9,281 nt of DNA from Frankiaceae bacterium (GTDB lineage: Bacteria; Actinomycetota; Actinomycetes; JAFAQI01): assembly GCA_030840615.1 (NCBI GenBank), contig JAVEEE010000272.1, forward strand, positions 1 to 9,281, written 5' to 3'. This document shows positions 1-7,054 of the stretch, piece after piece (position 1 is the first letter of the stretch; the number at the start of each line of letters is the position of its first letter). Made by a program: the position numbers and the translations under genes. A model generated the notes under the pieces. The model did no database searches, was not told where the DNA came from, and saw only the letters and a program-made list of their open reading frames with translations.

Positions 1-126
1 CGGGATGCGCTCAGCCAGACCGTCGCCTCGTCCCGGGCTGTCGTCGAGGAGCGTGCGCAGAAGCTGCGTGCCGAGCTCCATGCGGCCGAGACGGCGCTCA
101 AGGAGTACGAAGCTCGGCGTCGCTGA
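1..126 (+). CDS. C-terminal end of an unidentified helical protein (5' truncated)
   Basis: An open frame runs from the first base of the window to a TGA at 124-126 and gives 41 residues. The peptide is rich in Ala, Glu, Arg and Leu, with charged and small residues alternating (for example VVEERAQKLRAELHAAE), and ends in EARRR. This suggests a terminal amphipathic helix or coiled coil. No domain or family can be recognised in so short a piece. The reading is supported by the G/C-rich third positions of its codons and by the secreted hydrolase starting 76 bp downstream on the same strand. It is not part of the hydrolase, which lies in another frame. Function unknown. Confidence 0.6.
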   Translation, partial: RDALSQTVASSRAVVEERAQKLRAELHAAETALKEYEARRR

Positions 127-202
127 CCGTCCACGGATCCGGACATCTCACCCCCGCGGCCGTCCCGGCGTCACCAGAGCAGCTGCATCTCGTTGTCCTG
201 GT
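127..202. other. Short intergenic region upstream of the secreted hydrolase
   Basis: These 76 bases separate the stop of the partial gene from the GTG start of the hydrolase. The only structure seen is the 8-bp palindrome CGGATCCG at 134-141, flanked by GTCCA on the left and GAC on the right, which gives a short imperfect inverted repeat at 129-144. It could be a weak terminator for the upstream gene but has no T-run. No clear -35/-10 pair and no Shine-Dalgarno sequence were found before the GTG at 203. Confidence 0.3.
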
Positions 203-1294
203 GTGAACCGGACCAAGACGATCGCCGCTGTCGCCGTGCTCGCCGCTCTCGCCAGCACCGCAACCGCCGTCGCCGCGGACGGCACCTCCTCGAGGCGCGG
301 CGTCGCCTGCACGGGCAACCCTGGCAAGGCCCATCGGCTCGACCTCACCGTCGCGGGCGCGAAGACCTTCGGCTTCTACGCCGTCCCGAGCCATCGCGCC
401 AAGGGCATCGTCGTGTTCGACCACGGCTACAGCCACACGGCCTACTCCTGGGTGCAACACGTCGAGCAGGTCGCCAAACGCGACGGTGTGATCGCGGTCG
501 CGATGGACTACCACGGCCAGCACGACTCCCCACCGGCCAAGGGTGAGAAGCTGCCGAGCTCGCGCGGCTGGCGCGTCGCAGAAGGTGCGCAGGACTCCAT
601 TGCCGCCGCGAAGCTTTTCGACAGGAGCTGCCGGACCGGTGGCGTCAACACCATCTACGGCATCAGCATGGGCGGCAACACCTCCGGCCTCGTCGTTGCA
701 GCCCAACCGCGGCGCGCGAACGGCAAGCCGCTGTTCGACTACTGGTTCGCGATCGAGCCAGCCGTCAACGTCACCGAGACCTGGACCGAGGCCTCAGCCG
801 TCGCCCAGTCGGGCAACGTGTTCGCCAAGAACGCGGCGGTCGACATCGAGGAAGAGATGGGCGGCACTCCGGCCGACGCTCCGGACGCCTACCAGTCGCA
901 CACGGTGATGGCACGGCTGGTCGACATCGCTGCCGCCGGGCTCAAAGGCGTGACAGTGGTGCAAGGGGTCGACGACGGCCTCGTTCCCTACAACCAGAGC
1001 CGCGAGCTCGTCGCCGGTCTGCGCGCCTCCCGTATCGCAGTCGATGACGTCACCGCCGGCACCCGCGGTGACGGTGAACCCGGCACGACGCTGTCGTCCA
1101 ACGTGTTGGGCCCGGCCGGGCAGACGCCCCCGTTCGCCGGCCATGGCTCCGAGGTCAGCAACACGCAGCTGGTGATCGTGACCGGCTTCGAGCTGCTGGA
1201 CCAGCTCTACCTGCACCACACCCCGCCGGCCTGCCACGAGTCGTTCCGTGACGGTGACAGCGGTGAGTGGGCCATCAGCCCTGCGACCTGCTGA
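203..1294 (+). CDS. Secreted alpha/beta-fold serine hydrolase
   Basis: This encodes a 363-residue exported hydrolase. The open frame extends further upstream, but the GTG at 203 is chosen because it yields a typical Sec signal peptide: NRTK, a hydrophobic stretch at about residues 7-24, then a small-residue cleavage region (TAVAA) near residues 24-25. No good Shine-Dalgarno precedes it. Features of the alpha/beta hydrolase fold are visible. A strand and oxyanion-type loop reads VVFDHGY, the nucleophile elbow GISMGG places the serine at 155, VDDG at 256-259 supplies the acid (D257 or D258), and GHG supplies His314. Four cysteines (36, 143, 344 and the last residue, 363) suggest two disulfides in an extracytoplasmic enzyme. 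The substrate cannot be told from sequence; esterase, lipase or peptidase are all possible. It converges on dacB with only 6 bp between stop codons, and nothing links the two functionally. Confidence 0.82.
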   Translation: MNRTKTIAAVAVLAALASTATAVAADGTSSRRGVACTGNPGKAHRLDLTVAGAKTFGFYAVPSHRAKGIVVFDHGYSHTAYSWVQHVEQVAKRDGVIAVAMDYHGQHDSPPAKGEKLPSSRGWRVAEGAQDSIAAAKLFDRSCRTGGVNTIYGISMGGNTSGLVVAAQPRRANGKPLFDYWFAIEPAVNVTETWTEASAVAQSGNVFAKNAAVDIEEEMGGTPADAPDAYQSHTVMARLVDIAAAGLKGVTVVQGVDDGLVPYNQSRELVAGLRASRIAVDDVTAGTRGDGEPGTTLSSNVLGPAGQTPPFAGHGSEVSNTQLVIVTGFELLDQLYLHHTPPACHESFRDGDSGEWAISPATC

Positions 1295-1300
1295 CCGGAC

Positions 1301-2620
1301 TCAGCCGCTGTAGTGCCGCAGGACCAGCACGGCCTTGTCGGTGGCGCGCATCGCGGCCGTGAGGCTGCGCACGCCGGCGCAGATGACCGAGAACGTGACG
1401 TTGCGACCGAGCGCGTCGGTGGTGTAGCCGGCCAGGGCGGTCGTGTGGTCGAGCGTGCCGGTCTTGGCAAACACCTTGCCCGCCCCGATGGTGCCGCAGA
1501 AGCGGTGCTCGAGCGTTCCGTTGTGGTTGCAGCCGATCGGGAGCGCGCGACGAAGGTCGTTACGGGCAGGTCCCTTGTCGGCGTAGCGCAGCAGCATGAC
1601 CTCGCCGCGCGGTGACTCGCGGTCGTCGTAGGACAGCCCGGAGCCGTCAGTCGAGAAGCTCTGATCGGTCACGCCCGCGTCCGCGGTCACCTCGCGCACG
1701 CGCTGATGCCCTCCTGCCACGACGAGGAGCGTCTCGGCGTAGAAGTTGTCGGAGATCTGCAAGGTGTGGCGAACGAGATCGCGGACCGGCGCCGACTGGT
1801 GCCGGGCAACGACGACGCGAGCGTGGCTGGAGCGGGTGATCTCGTTGCCGCCGGCGACCGAGACACCCTGATCTGCCAGCCGGGCGCGGAACAGCCGGAG
1901 GTTGGCGAGCGTCGGGTGCTGCAGGTAGCCGGAGTCGTGCCGCCACACGTCCTCATACACCGGGAACGGCGACAGCGGGCCGACGTCCCACGGCACGAAG
2001 TCTGGCTTCCACCCCGGCTGACGGGTGCGCATCGGCAACGACCCGGTGTCGAGACGAAGCTGTCCGGTGACATGCCGGACGCCCGCGGCCCGCACCTGCT
2101 CCGCGAGGTGGGTGAGGTGAAACTTGAGCAAGGACGGGTCCGCAGCGGCGTGGACGACCAGATCGCCGTGCACGACTCCCGCCTCGGGTCGCGCCACGAC
2201 GCGGACCGAGGTCACGAGCCGGCGCCCGGGCTGATCGAGCAAGAGGGGCAACGTGGTGAACAGCTTCTGGGTCGATGCCGGACGCATCGCGCCGGCCGGA
2301 TGGATACTCGCGACCCGACCCACTCCCGCGACGTCGAAGACCAACCCGTAACGGCCGGCCGTCGACCTCGACATCCTCCCGGCGAGTCGCGCCTGGAGAT
2401 CGTGGTCGATGGCGCCGCGGTCGGTCGCCCCGGGGCGGGCGGACGCGGATTGATGGCGGGCCGTTCCGTCGGACCGGGTCACGGGTGACGCGACGGTCGA
2501 CGCCCGGGTCGCCCCACGCGCCCCGGCGGGGGCGAGCAGCTGGCTGCCGAGCACGCCCGCGATCACCGCCACGGTGCCGGCGGCCAGGCATGCGTCGAGA
2601 CGACGCGGAGGGGAGGGCAC
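1301..2620 (-). CDS. dacB: D-alanyl-D-alanine carboxypeptidase/endopeptidase, PBP4 (DacB, peptidase S13) family
   Basis: This 439-residue penicillin-binding protein would trim the terminal D-Ala from peptidoglycan stem peptides, or cleave cross-links, outside the membrane. The N-terminus has a hydrophobic segment (about residues 11-30) serving as signal peptide or anchor, then a low-complexity Ala/Arg/Ser/Thr linker to about residue 70. All three active-site motifs of the family are present in order: STQK (S116, K119), SDN (290-292) and KTG (386-388). The roughly 170-residue spacing between the first two is typical of the S13 family, which carries an inserted domain there. DGSGLS (325-330) is another family hallmark. 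C364 and C375 flank NGTLEHRF and could form a disulfide. The start is a GTG preceded by GAGG with 8 bases of spacing. It is divergent from ligB (57 bp) and convergent with the hydrolase. Confidence 0.93.
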   Translation of the reverse strand: MPSPPRRLDACLAAGTVAVIAGVLGSQLLAPAGARGATRASTVASPVTRSDGTARHQSASARPGATDRGAIDHDLQARLAGRMSRSTAGRYGLVFDVAGVGRVASIHPAGAMRPASTQKLFTTLPLLLDQPGRRLVTSVRVVARPEAGVVHGDLVVHAAADPSLLKFHLTHLAEQVRAAGVRHVTGQLRLDTGSLPMRTRQPGWKPDFVPWDVGPLSPFPVYEDVWRHDSGYLQHPTLANLRLFRARLADQGVSVAGGNEITRSSHARVVVARHQSAPVRDLVRHTLQISDNFYAETLLVVAGGHQRVREVTADAGVTDQSFSTDGSGLSYDDRESPRGEVMLLRYADKGPARNDLRRALPIGCNHNGTLEHRFCGTIGAGKVFAKTGTLDHTTALAGYTTDALGRNVTFSVICAGVRSLTAAMRATDKAVLVLRHYSG

Positions 2621-2677
2621 CTCAGGATCCTCGGCGGTCTGGAGATCGACTTCAGCCGAACCGGCAGAATTCGTGCC
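2621..2677. promoter_or_regulatory. Divergent dacB/ligB intergenic promoter region
   Basis: These 57 bases must hold the 5' control signals of both genes unless promoters lie inside the coding regions. On the minus strand GAGG sits 8 bases before the dacB GTG. On the plus strand there is no Shine-Dalgarno before the ligB GTG. CAGAAT (2665-2670), ending 7 bases before it, is a poor but correctly placed -10 candidate for a leaderless message. A 5-bp inverted repeat TCGGC/GCCGA (2631-2635 and 2655-2659) is too short to interpret. That promoters are here is inferred from gene orientation. Confidence 0.4.
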
Positions 2678-4186
2678 GTGCTGCTCGCGGAGGTCGTCCT
2701 GGCGTCGAGCGCCGTCGCCGCCACATCGGCTCGGACCGCGAAAGTCGAGGCCCTCGCCGCGCTGCTGCGCGGTGCGGGCCCAGCGAACGCGGCCATCGTG
2801 GTCCCGTGGCTGTCCGGCGAGCTACGGCAGCGGCGTACCGGCCTGGGCTGGGCCGCGCTACGCGAGCTCCCGCCGCCGGCTCAGGACCCGACGCTCACGG
2901 TGGCCGAGGTGGACGCGGCATTCCAGACCATCGCGGCTCTCGGCGGCCCCGGCTCGGCCGGTGAGCGTCGTCGCCTCGTGCACGAGCTGTTCTCCCGGGC
3001 GACGGCGCACGAGCAGGCGCTCCTTCGCGGGCTGGTCTCCGGCGAGCTGCGACAGGGGGCACTCGAGGGCGTGATGACCGACGCGATCGCCCGCGCGACC
3101 GGCGTACCGCTGAACGACGTACGGCGGGCCGCAATGCTGTGCGGCGCAACCGCGCCGGTTGCCGTCGCGGCGCTGGCGGACGGCCAGGCGGGACTGGCGG
3201 GGTTCGGCCTGCAGGTGGGTCGCCCCATCCAGCCCATGCTCGCGTCGACCGCCGCGTCGATCGGCGACGCCTTCGACCGGGTCGAGGAGGCCGCGGTGGA
3301 ATGGAAGCTCGACGGCATCCGGGTGCAGCTGCATCGCGACGGCGACGACGTCGCGGTGTTCAGCCGCTCGCTCGACGACATCACGGCTCGCGTGCCCGAG
3401 CTCGTCACCGCAGTGCGGCAGCTCCCGCTGCGCTCGGCACTGCTCGACGGGGAGGCCATCGCCTTGCGCCCGGACGGGCGGCCGCGACCCTTCCAAGAGA
3501 CCGGTGCGCGGGTCGCGACCCGCGCACCGCGCGAACCGGTGCCGCTGTCGTTGTTCCTCTTCGACCTGCTGCATCTCGACGGCCGGGACACGATCGACCT
3601 ACCCGCCATGGAGCGCCACGATCTGATGAACGGCGTCGTGCCGGACCCGTTGCGCGCGCCGCGGATCGTCACTGCCTCGGCCACCGAGGCAGGAGCGTTC
3701 TTCGACGCGACGGTGGCACGCGGCCACGAGGGGGTCGTGGTCAAGTCACTGGCCGCGCCCTACGAAGCGGGTCGGCGCGGTGCCGGCTGGCTGAAGGTGA
3801 AGCCGGTGCACACCCTTGACCTCGTCGTACTCGCTGTGGAGTGGGGACATGGACGACGCCGCGGATGGTTGTCCAACCTCCACCTCGGAGCTCGCGACCC
3901 CGCTTCGGGCGAGTTCGTCATGCTCGGGAAGACGTTCAAGGGACTGACCGACGAGCTGCTGCGCTGGCAGACCGAGAAGCTGCTGACGCTCGAGACGTCC
4001 CGCAACGATTGGCAGGTCTTCGTGCGACCGGAGCTCGTCGTCGAGGTTGCCTTCGACGGCGTGCAGACGTCGCCGCGCTATCCCGGCGGAGTGGCGCTGC
4101 GGTTCGCGCGGGTGGTGCGCTACCGCGAGGACAAGCGTCCCGGCGAGGCCGACACCATCGGCACCGTCCGCGCGTTCTTGGCGTGA
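2678..4186 (+). CDS. ligB: ATP-dependent DNA ligase LigB
   Basis: This 502-residue enzyme would seal nicks in duplex DNA using ATP, as a repair ligase alongside the essential NAD-dependent LigA. It has the three-part layout of the family. An N-terminal helical DNA-binding domain covers about residues 1-170 and opens with MLLAEVVLASSAVAATSART, very like mycobacterial LigB. The adenylation domain covers about 185-378 and the C-terminal OB-fold about 380-500. Motif I is KLDGIR with the adenylated Lys210. FLFDLLHLDG (293-302) is motif III, EGVVVK (351-356) motif IV and WLKVKP (371-376, K373 and K375) motif V. SPRYPG followed by LRFARVVRYREDK near the C-terminus matches motif VI. The length fits full-size LigB. 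The start is GTG with no Shine-Dalgarno, possibly leaderless. Its stop is 7 bp from that of the convergent permease. A perfect 28-bp palindrome lies within codons 275-284. Confidence 0.95.
   Translation: MLLAEVVLASSAVAATSARTAKVEALAALLRGAGPANAAIVVPWLSGELRQRRTGLGWAALRELPPPAQDPTLTVAEVDAAFQTIAALGGPGSAGERRRLVHELFSRATAHEQALLRGLVSGELRQGALEGVMTDAIARATGVPLNDVRRAAMLCGATAPVAVAALADGQAGLAGFGLQVGRPIQPMLASTAASIGDAFDRVEEAAVEWKLDGIRVQLHRDGDDVAVFSRSLDDITARVPELVTAVRQLPLRSALLDGEAIALRPDGRPRPFQETGARVATRAPREPVPLSLFLFDLLHLDGRDTIDLPAMERHDLMNGVVPDPLRAPRIVTASATEAGAFFDATVARGHEGVVVKSLAAPYEAGRRGAGWLKVKPVHTLDLVVLAVEWGHGRRRGWLSNLHLGARDPASGEFVMLGKTFKGLTDELLRWQTEKLLTLETSRNDWQVFVRPELVVEVAFDGVQTSPRYPGGVALRFARVVRYREDKRPGEADTIGTVRAFLA
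3502..3529. repeat. Perfect 28-bp palindrome inside ligB
   Basis: The 14-bp half CGGTGCGCGGGTCG is followed immediately by its exact reverse complement, with no spacer. Pairing fails at the next base on either side (C at 3501, C at 3530). It encodes residues GARVATRAP of the ligase adenylation domain. In DNA it could extrude a cruciform, and in RNA it would fold into a very stable GC hairpin. It has no T-run and lies mid-gene, so a terminator role is unlikely. Confidence 0.85.
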
Positions 4187-4193
4187 ACCCCGG

Positions 4194-5021
4194 TCAAGCA
4201 TCCCGCCGATTCAAGGCCATCGCCGCGGCGATCAGAGCCGCCACGGCGTAAAGGCAGAACACGAGAAGGCCCACCCACGGAGAAAGGCTCGATGACTCCG
4301 GGTGGACCTGAACGATCGCCTGGCCTGCACTGCTGGGCAGGTACTTGTCGATCGCGTCCGACCAGCTGCTTGGCAAGAAATGGACAACGACCGGCAGCAC
4401 GAACAGCAGGCCGAACAGCGTCGCGATGCCCCCGGCTGTGTTGCGGATCAATGCCCCGAGCGCGAGACCGAGAACGCCGACGACCGTCAGGTAGAGCGCG
4501 GCGCCGATGACCGCCCGAAACACGCCGGGCTCGCCGAAGGACGTCTGGATGTGCTGCGACGACAGAATCGACTGCCCGATCGTAAAAGCAGCTAGGACAG
4601 CAGGAACGGTCAAGACAAGAGTGACGGTGGCGAACACCCCGGTTTTGGCCCACAGCACGGGCAACCTGCGTGGCACCGCCGCCAACGTCGCGCGGATCAT
4701 GCCGGTCGCGTACTCGCCGGTGATGAACAGCACGCCGAGCACCCCGATGGCCAGCTGGGCGAGAAAGACGCCGGCCAGGCTGACGCCGGTCGGGTCGAAG
4801 CTGGCCACGTCTGCAGGGTCGTGCGGCGGCCAGTGGTGGGCGACAACCGCAGGAACCAACGCCGAGAGCCCCACGATGCACACGATTGCGGCGAGGAGTG
4901 AGAAGACCGTCGAGCGCAACGAGCGCAACTTCGTCCACTCGGAGAGCACGACGCGGGCCTGCGTCACTCGTTGCGTCGGCCGCGGGGCAGCCGCACGGTC
5001 ACTGAGGACGGAGGTGCTCAT
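4194..5021 (-). CDS. ABC-2 type transporter permease
   Basis: This 275-residue integral membrane protein is the channel subunit of an export-type ABC transporter. After a cytoplasmic N-terminus containing the usual amphipathic region (SEWTKLRSLRS), six hydrophobic segments are visible at about residues 39-61, 81-101, 120-147, 167-190, 195-215 and 248-270. TGEYATGMIRATL after the second helix is characteristic of ABC-2 permeases of the NatB/BcrB type. The ATG lies within the ATGA that also holds the stop codon of the upstream ATPase gene, and AAGGGGGA provides a strong ribosome binding site inside that gene, so the two are translationally coupled. The cargo is unknown; drugs, peptides and lipids are all handled by relatives. 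It ends 7 bp from the convergent ligB stop. Confidence 0.9.
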   Translation of the reverse strand: MSTSVLSDRAAAPRPTQRVTQARVVLSEWTKLRSLRSTVFSLLAAIVCIVGLSALVPAVVAHHWPPHDPADVASFDPTGVSLAGVFLAQLAIGVLGVLFITGEYATGMIRATLAAVPRRLPVLWAKTGVFATVTLVLTVPAVLAAFTIGQSILSSQHIQTSFGEPGVFRAVIGAALYLTVVGVLGLALGALIRNTAGGIATLFGLLFVLPVVVHFLPSSWSDAIDKYLPSSAGQAIVQVHPESSSLSPWVGLLVFCLYAVAALIAAAMALNRRDA

Positions 5022-5956
5022 GCCCGTCCCCCTTCGCGGGCGGGCAACGCGGTCGTCGGCGCAGCATGGAACTCCACCGAGTCGGCGGTCACGTCCATGA
5101 ACGCCTCCTCGAGCGAGGCCTGTTGGGCAGAGAGCTCGAGCAGGGTGAGGCCGGCACGCGCGGCCATGACACCGATTTGGTCGGTCGTCAGGCCGGCAAT
5201 TTGCAGCGCGCCGTCTGTCTCCGCGATCGTGACGTCCGGGCCCGACAGCAGTGCGCGCATGCCCTCTACGTCGGACGTGCGCACCCGCACGAGGTTGCGC
5301 GAGGCGCTTGCGATGAACTCCTCGACGCTGGTGTCGGCGATCAGACGACCCCGGCCCACCACGATGAGGTGCTGCGCCGTCAGCGCCATCTCGCTCATGA
5401 GGTGGGACGACACGAAAACGGTGCGACCATCGGATGCGAGCTTGTGCAGGAGATCGCGGATCCAGCGGATGCCTTCCGGGTCGAGCCCGTTGACCGGCTC
5501 GTCGAGAATGTAGGTCTGCGGGTCCCCGAGGAGCGCCGTAGCGATGCCCAGGCGTTGGCCCATGCCGAGCGAGAAGCCACCCGCCCGCTTGCGCGCCACC
5601 TCGCCGAGGCCGACGACCTCGATCACCTCGTCGACCCGCGTGCGCGGAATGCCGGACGTCTGGGCGAGCGCGAGCAGGTGGTTGTAGGCGGATCGGCCCG
5701 TGTGCACCGCGCGTGCTTCGAGCAGCGCGCCGACCTCGTGCAGTGGTGCGGGGTGATCGCGGTAGGGCTTGCCGTTGACCGTCACGCTCCCCCGTGTCGG
5801 CGCGTCCAGCCCGAGGATCATGCGCATCGTCGTCGACTTGCCGGCGCCATTGGGACCCAGGAACCCGGTCACCACGCCGGGCGTCACGACGAAGCTCAAG
5901 TCATCGACGGCGAGCTTGTCGCCGTAGCGCTTCGTCAGACCGCGCGCTTCGATCAT
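5018..5956 (-). CDS. ABC transporter ATP-binding protein (ABC-2 exporter, BcrA/DrrA-like)
   Basis: This 312-residue cytoplasmic ATPase powers the permease encoded directly downstream. All nucleotide-binding motifs are intact. Walker A is GPNGAGKST (34-42), and the Q-loop region is GALLEAR with Glu80, as in bacitracin-type BcrA proteins. The signature is SLGMGQ (129-134) instead of LSGGQ, again usual for this branch. Walker B is YILDEP (149-154), the D-loop GLDP, and the switch His is H175 in SSHLMSE. A C-terminal extension of about 100 residues, ending in a SLEEAFMDVT motif, is typical of drug-resistance ATPases of the DrrA group. The ATG is preceded by GAGAGGA, a good ribosome binding site. 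A large hairpin lies immediately upstream of that site. No regulator gene is adjacent to indicate the inducer or cargo. Confidence 0.93.
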   Translation of the reverse strand: MIEARGLTKRYGDKLAVDDLSFVVTPGVVTGFLGPNGAGKSTTMRMILGLDAPTRGSVTVNGKPYRDHPAPLHEVGALLEARAVHTGRSAYNHLLALAQTSGIPRTRVDEVIEVVGLGEVARKRAGGFSLGMGQRLGIATALLGDPQTYILDEPVNGLDPEGIRWIRDLLHKLASDGRTVFVSSHLMSEMALTAQHLIVVGRGRLIADTSVEEFIASASRNLVRVRTSDVEGMRALLSGPDVTIAETDGALQIAGLTTDQIGVMAARAGLTLLELSAQQASLEEAFMDVTADSVEFHAAPTTALPAREGGRA

Positions 5957-5971
5957 GAGCGTCCTCTCTGT

Positions 5972-6035
5972 CCAGGCATCCCTTCAGAGCGCCGGGGCAC
6001 GCCAACAGTGGCGTGGCCACCTGAAGGGATCCTGG
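5972..6035 (-). promoter_or_regulatory. Long nested hairpin between the SDR stop and the ABC ATPase start
   Basis: The outer arms are CCAGG-C-ATCCCTTCAG (5972-5987) and CTGAAGGGATCCTGG (6021-6035). They form 15 base pairs interrupted only by one bulged base. Inside them a second perfect inverted repeat, CACGCCA/TGGCGTG (5998-6004 and 6009-6015), closes a 4-base loop and is extended by two further G-C pairs after one mismatch. On the minus-strand transcript the structure begins 13 bases after the SDR stop and ends one base before the ATPase ribosome binding site. There is no U-run on either strand. It may be a U-less actinobacterial terminator for the SDR, a leader element controlling ATPase translation, or a DNA-level operator. 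The inverted repeats are certain; the role is inferred. Confidence 0.6.
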
Positions 6036-6048
6036 GAAGACGCGGACC

Positions 6049-6954
6049 TCAGCCGGAGAGAAGGCCGAGCAGCTGCCCGAGCTCGTCACCAGAGTTGTTG
6101 GGGACGATGTAGCCGTCCTGGTTCTCGATCTCGTCGATGTGGTCGAGCACGTCCTCGGCGGTGGGGTGGGTGTCCTTGCCGCCGTACCAGCCCTTGCACA
6201 AGCCGATGAAGATGCGCGCATAGCGGCCGCCGGCCGCAGAGAACGTCTCGTGCGTGAACGTGCACTGCTCCGATGCGAGGAACACCACCATCGGGGTGAC
6301 GCCCTCGGGGTCGAGCACCTTCGCGAAGTCGCCGAGCAGCTCCTCCGTCATCCGCGTGCGCGCGACCGGCGCGATGCAGTTGGAGAGGATGTTGGCCTTT
6401 GCGCCCTCGATGGCGAGGACGTTGGACAGCCCGACGAGCCCCAGCTTGGCGGCACCGTAGTTGGCCTGGCCGAAGTTGCCGAAGATGCCGGAGTTGGACG
6501 ACGTGAAGACGAACCGGCCGTAGTTGTTCTCCTTCATGACCTTGAACGCGGGCTGGGAGACGTAGAAGGCGCCGCGCAGGTGCACATCGAGCACGAGGTC
6601 GAGGTCTTCCCACGTCATCTTCGCGAACGACTTGTCCCGCAGAATGCCTGCGTTGTTGATGACGATGTCGACCTTGCCGAAGGCGTCGACAGCGGTCTTG
6701 ACGATGTTTTCCCCGCCCTCGGGCGTGGACACCGAGTCGTAGTTGGGCACGGCCTCGCCGCCGGCCGACTTGATCTCGTCGACCACCTTCTGCGCCGCCG
6801 CGTCGCTGCCGCCCTGGCCGTCGACCGAGCCACCGAGATCGTTGACCACGACCTTGGCGCCGCGCCGGGCCAGGTCGAGGGCGTAGGTGCGGCCCAGGCC
6901 GCCACCGGCGCCGGTCACGATCGCTACCCGGCCGTCGAAGGAGATTTCAGCCAC
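6049..6954 (-). CDS. Short-chain dehydrogenase, HSD17B4/MFE-2-like (R)-3-hydroxyacyl-CoA dehydrogenase
   Basis: This 301-residue NAD(P)-dependent oxidoreductase is of the SDR fold. Its closest visible likeness is the dehydrogenase domain of the peroxisomal multifunctional enzyme type 2, which oxidises (R)-3-hydroxyacyl-CoA and 17-beta-hydroxysteroids. The cofactor loop is TGAGGGLG (14-21), followed by VVVNDLGGS with the strand-2 acidic residue at 39. NNAG is at 100-103, and the catalytic set is S153, Y166 and K170 in the context SSNSGIFGNFGQANYGAAK, which is very close to MFE-2. The C-terminal part (about 220-301) is longer than in plain SDRs, as in the MFE-2 domain. No hydratase or SCP-2 domain is fused. 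The start is GTG, chosen for the CAGGAG ribosome binding site 6 bases upstream. A role in fatty acyl or steroid side-chain oxidation is inferred. Confidence 0.87.
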   Translation of the reverse strand: MAEISFDGRVAIVTGAGGGLGRTYALDLARRGAKVVVNDLGGSVDGQGGSDAAAQKVVDEIKSAGGEAVPNYDSVSTPEGGENIVKTAVDAFGKVDIVINNAGILRDKSFAKMTWEDLDLVLDVHLRGAFYVSQPAFKVMKENNYGRFVFTSSNSGIFGNFGQANYGAAKLGLVGLSNVLAIEGAKANILSNCIAPVARTRMTEELLGDFAKVLDPEGVTPMVVFLASEQCTFTHETFSAAGGRYARIFIGLCKGWYGGKDTHPTAEDVLDHIDEIENQDGYIVPNNSGDELGQLLGLLSG

Positions 6955-7054
6955 GCTCTGCTCCTGCTGTCAGGGGAAAGTTCCGAACAGCATTCTGCCG
7001 ACCGTGGCTCTGCGGCCACACATCGGGGCGGCCACGGATGCAAGACTCCGCAGC
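6955..7054. promoter_or_regulatory. Divergent intergenic region between the HSD17B4-like SDR and the TspO-like gene, with inverted and direct repeats
   Basis: This 100-bp region must serve both divergent genes. It contains the SDR ribosome binding site, GTTC-C-GAAC (6980-6988), and a perfect 7-bp inverted repeat CCGTGGC/GCCACGG (7002-7008 and 7031-7037). CGGCCAC also occurs twice in direct orientation, 16 bp apart (7013 and 7029). The repeats lie just before the TspO-like start and could be regulator binding sites. No convincing -10 hexamer was found for either gene. Confidence 0.35.

Noticed and set aside
5..202. Extended N-terminus for the secreted hydrolase starting at position 5
   Set aside because: The first 66 codons give an Arg/Ser-rich peptide before an otherwise perfect signal peptide, and they overlap the end of the upstream gene in another frame. 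The GTG at 203 is far better.
1290..1305. Small inverted repeat GCTGA/TCAGC spanning both convergent stop codons of the hydrolase and dacB as a bidirectional terminator
   Set aside because: The stem has only 5 pairs with no T-run on either strand. The symmetry arises because both genes end in TGA.
1706..2488. 260-codon plus-strand open frame opposite dacB
   Set aside because: It is a shadow of dacB, which has all three penicillin-binding motifs. There is no start signal or domain in the shadow frame.
5146..5165. Unusual ABC signature (SLGMGQ in place of LSGGQ) as evidence of a defective transporter
   Set aside because: This variant is normal in the BcrA/DrrA branch and all other nucleotide-binding motifs are intact. 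The motif itself maps near 5555-5572, and no defect is implied anywhere in the gene.
5066..6112. 348-codon plus-strand open frame opposite the ABC ATPase
   Set aside because: It is antisense to a gene with intact Walker A, signature and Walker B motifs. The predicted peptide has no coherent domain and crosses the hairpin and intergenic region.
6887..7054. Longer start for the TspO-like gene at 6887
   Set aside because: It would overlap the start of the divergent SDR. The added peptide is not hydrophobic and does not supply the missing helix.
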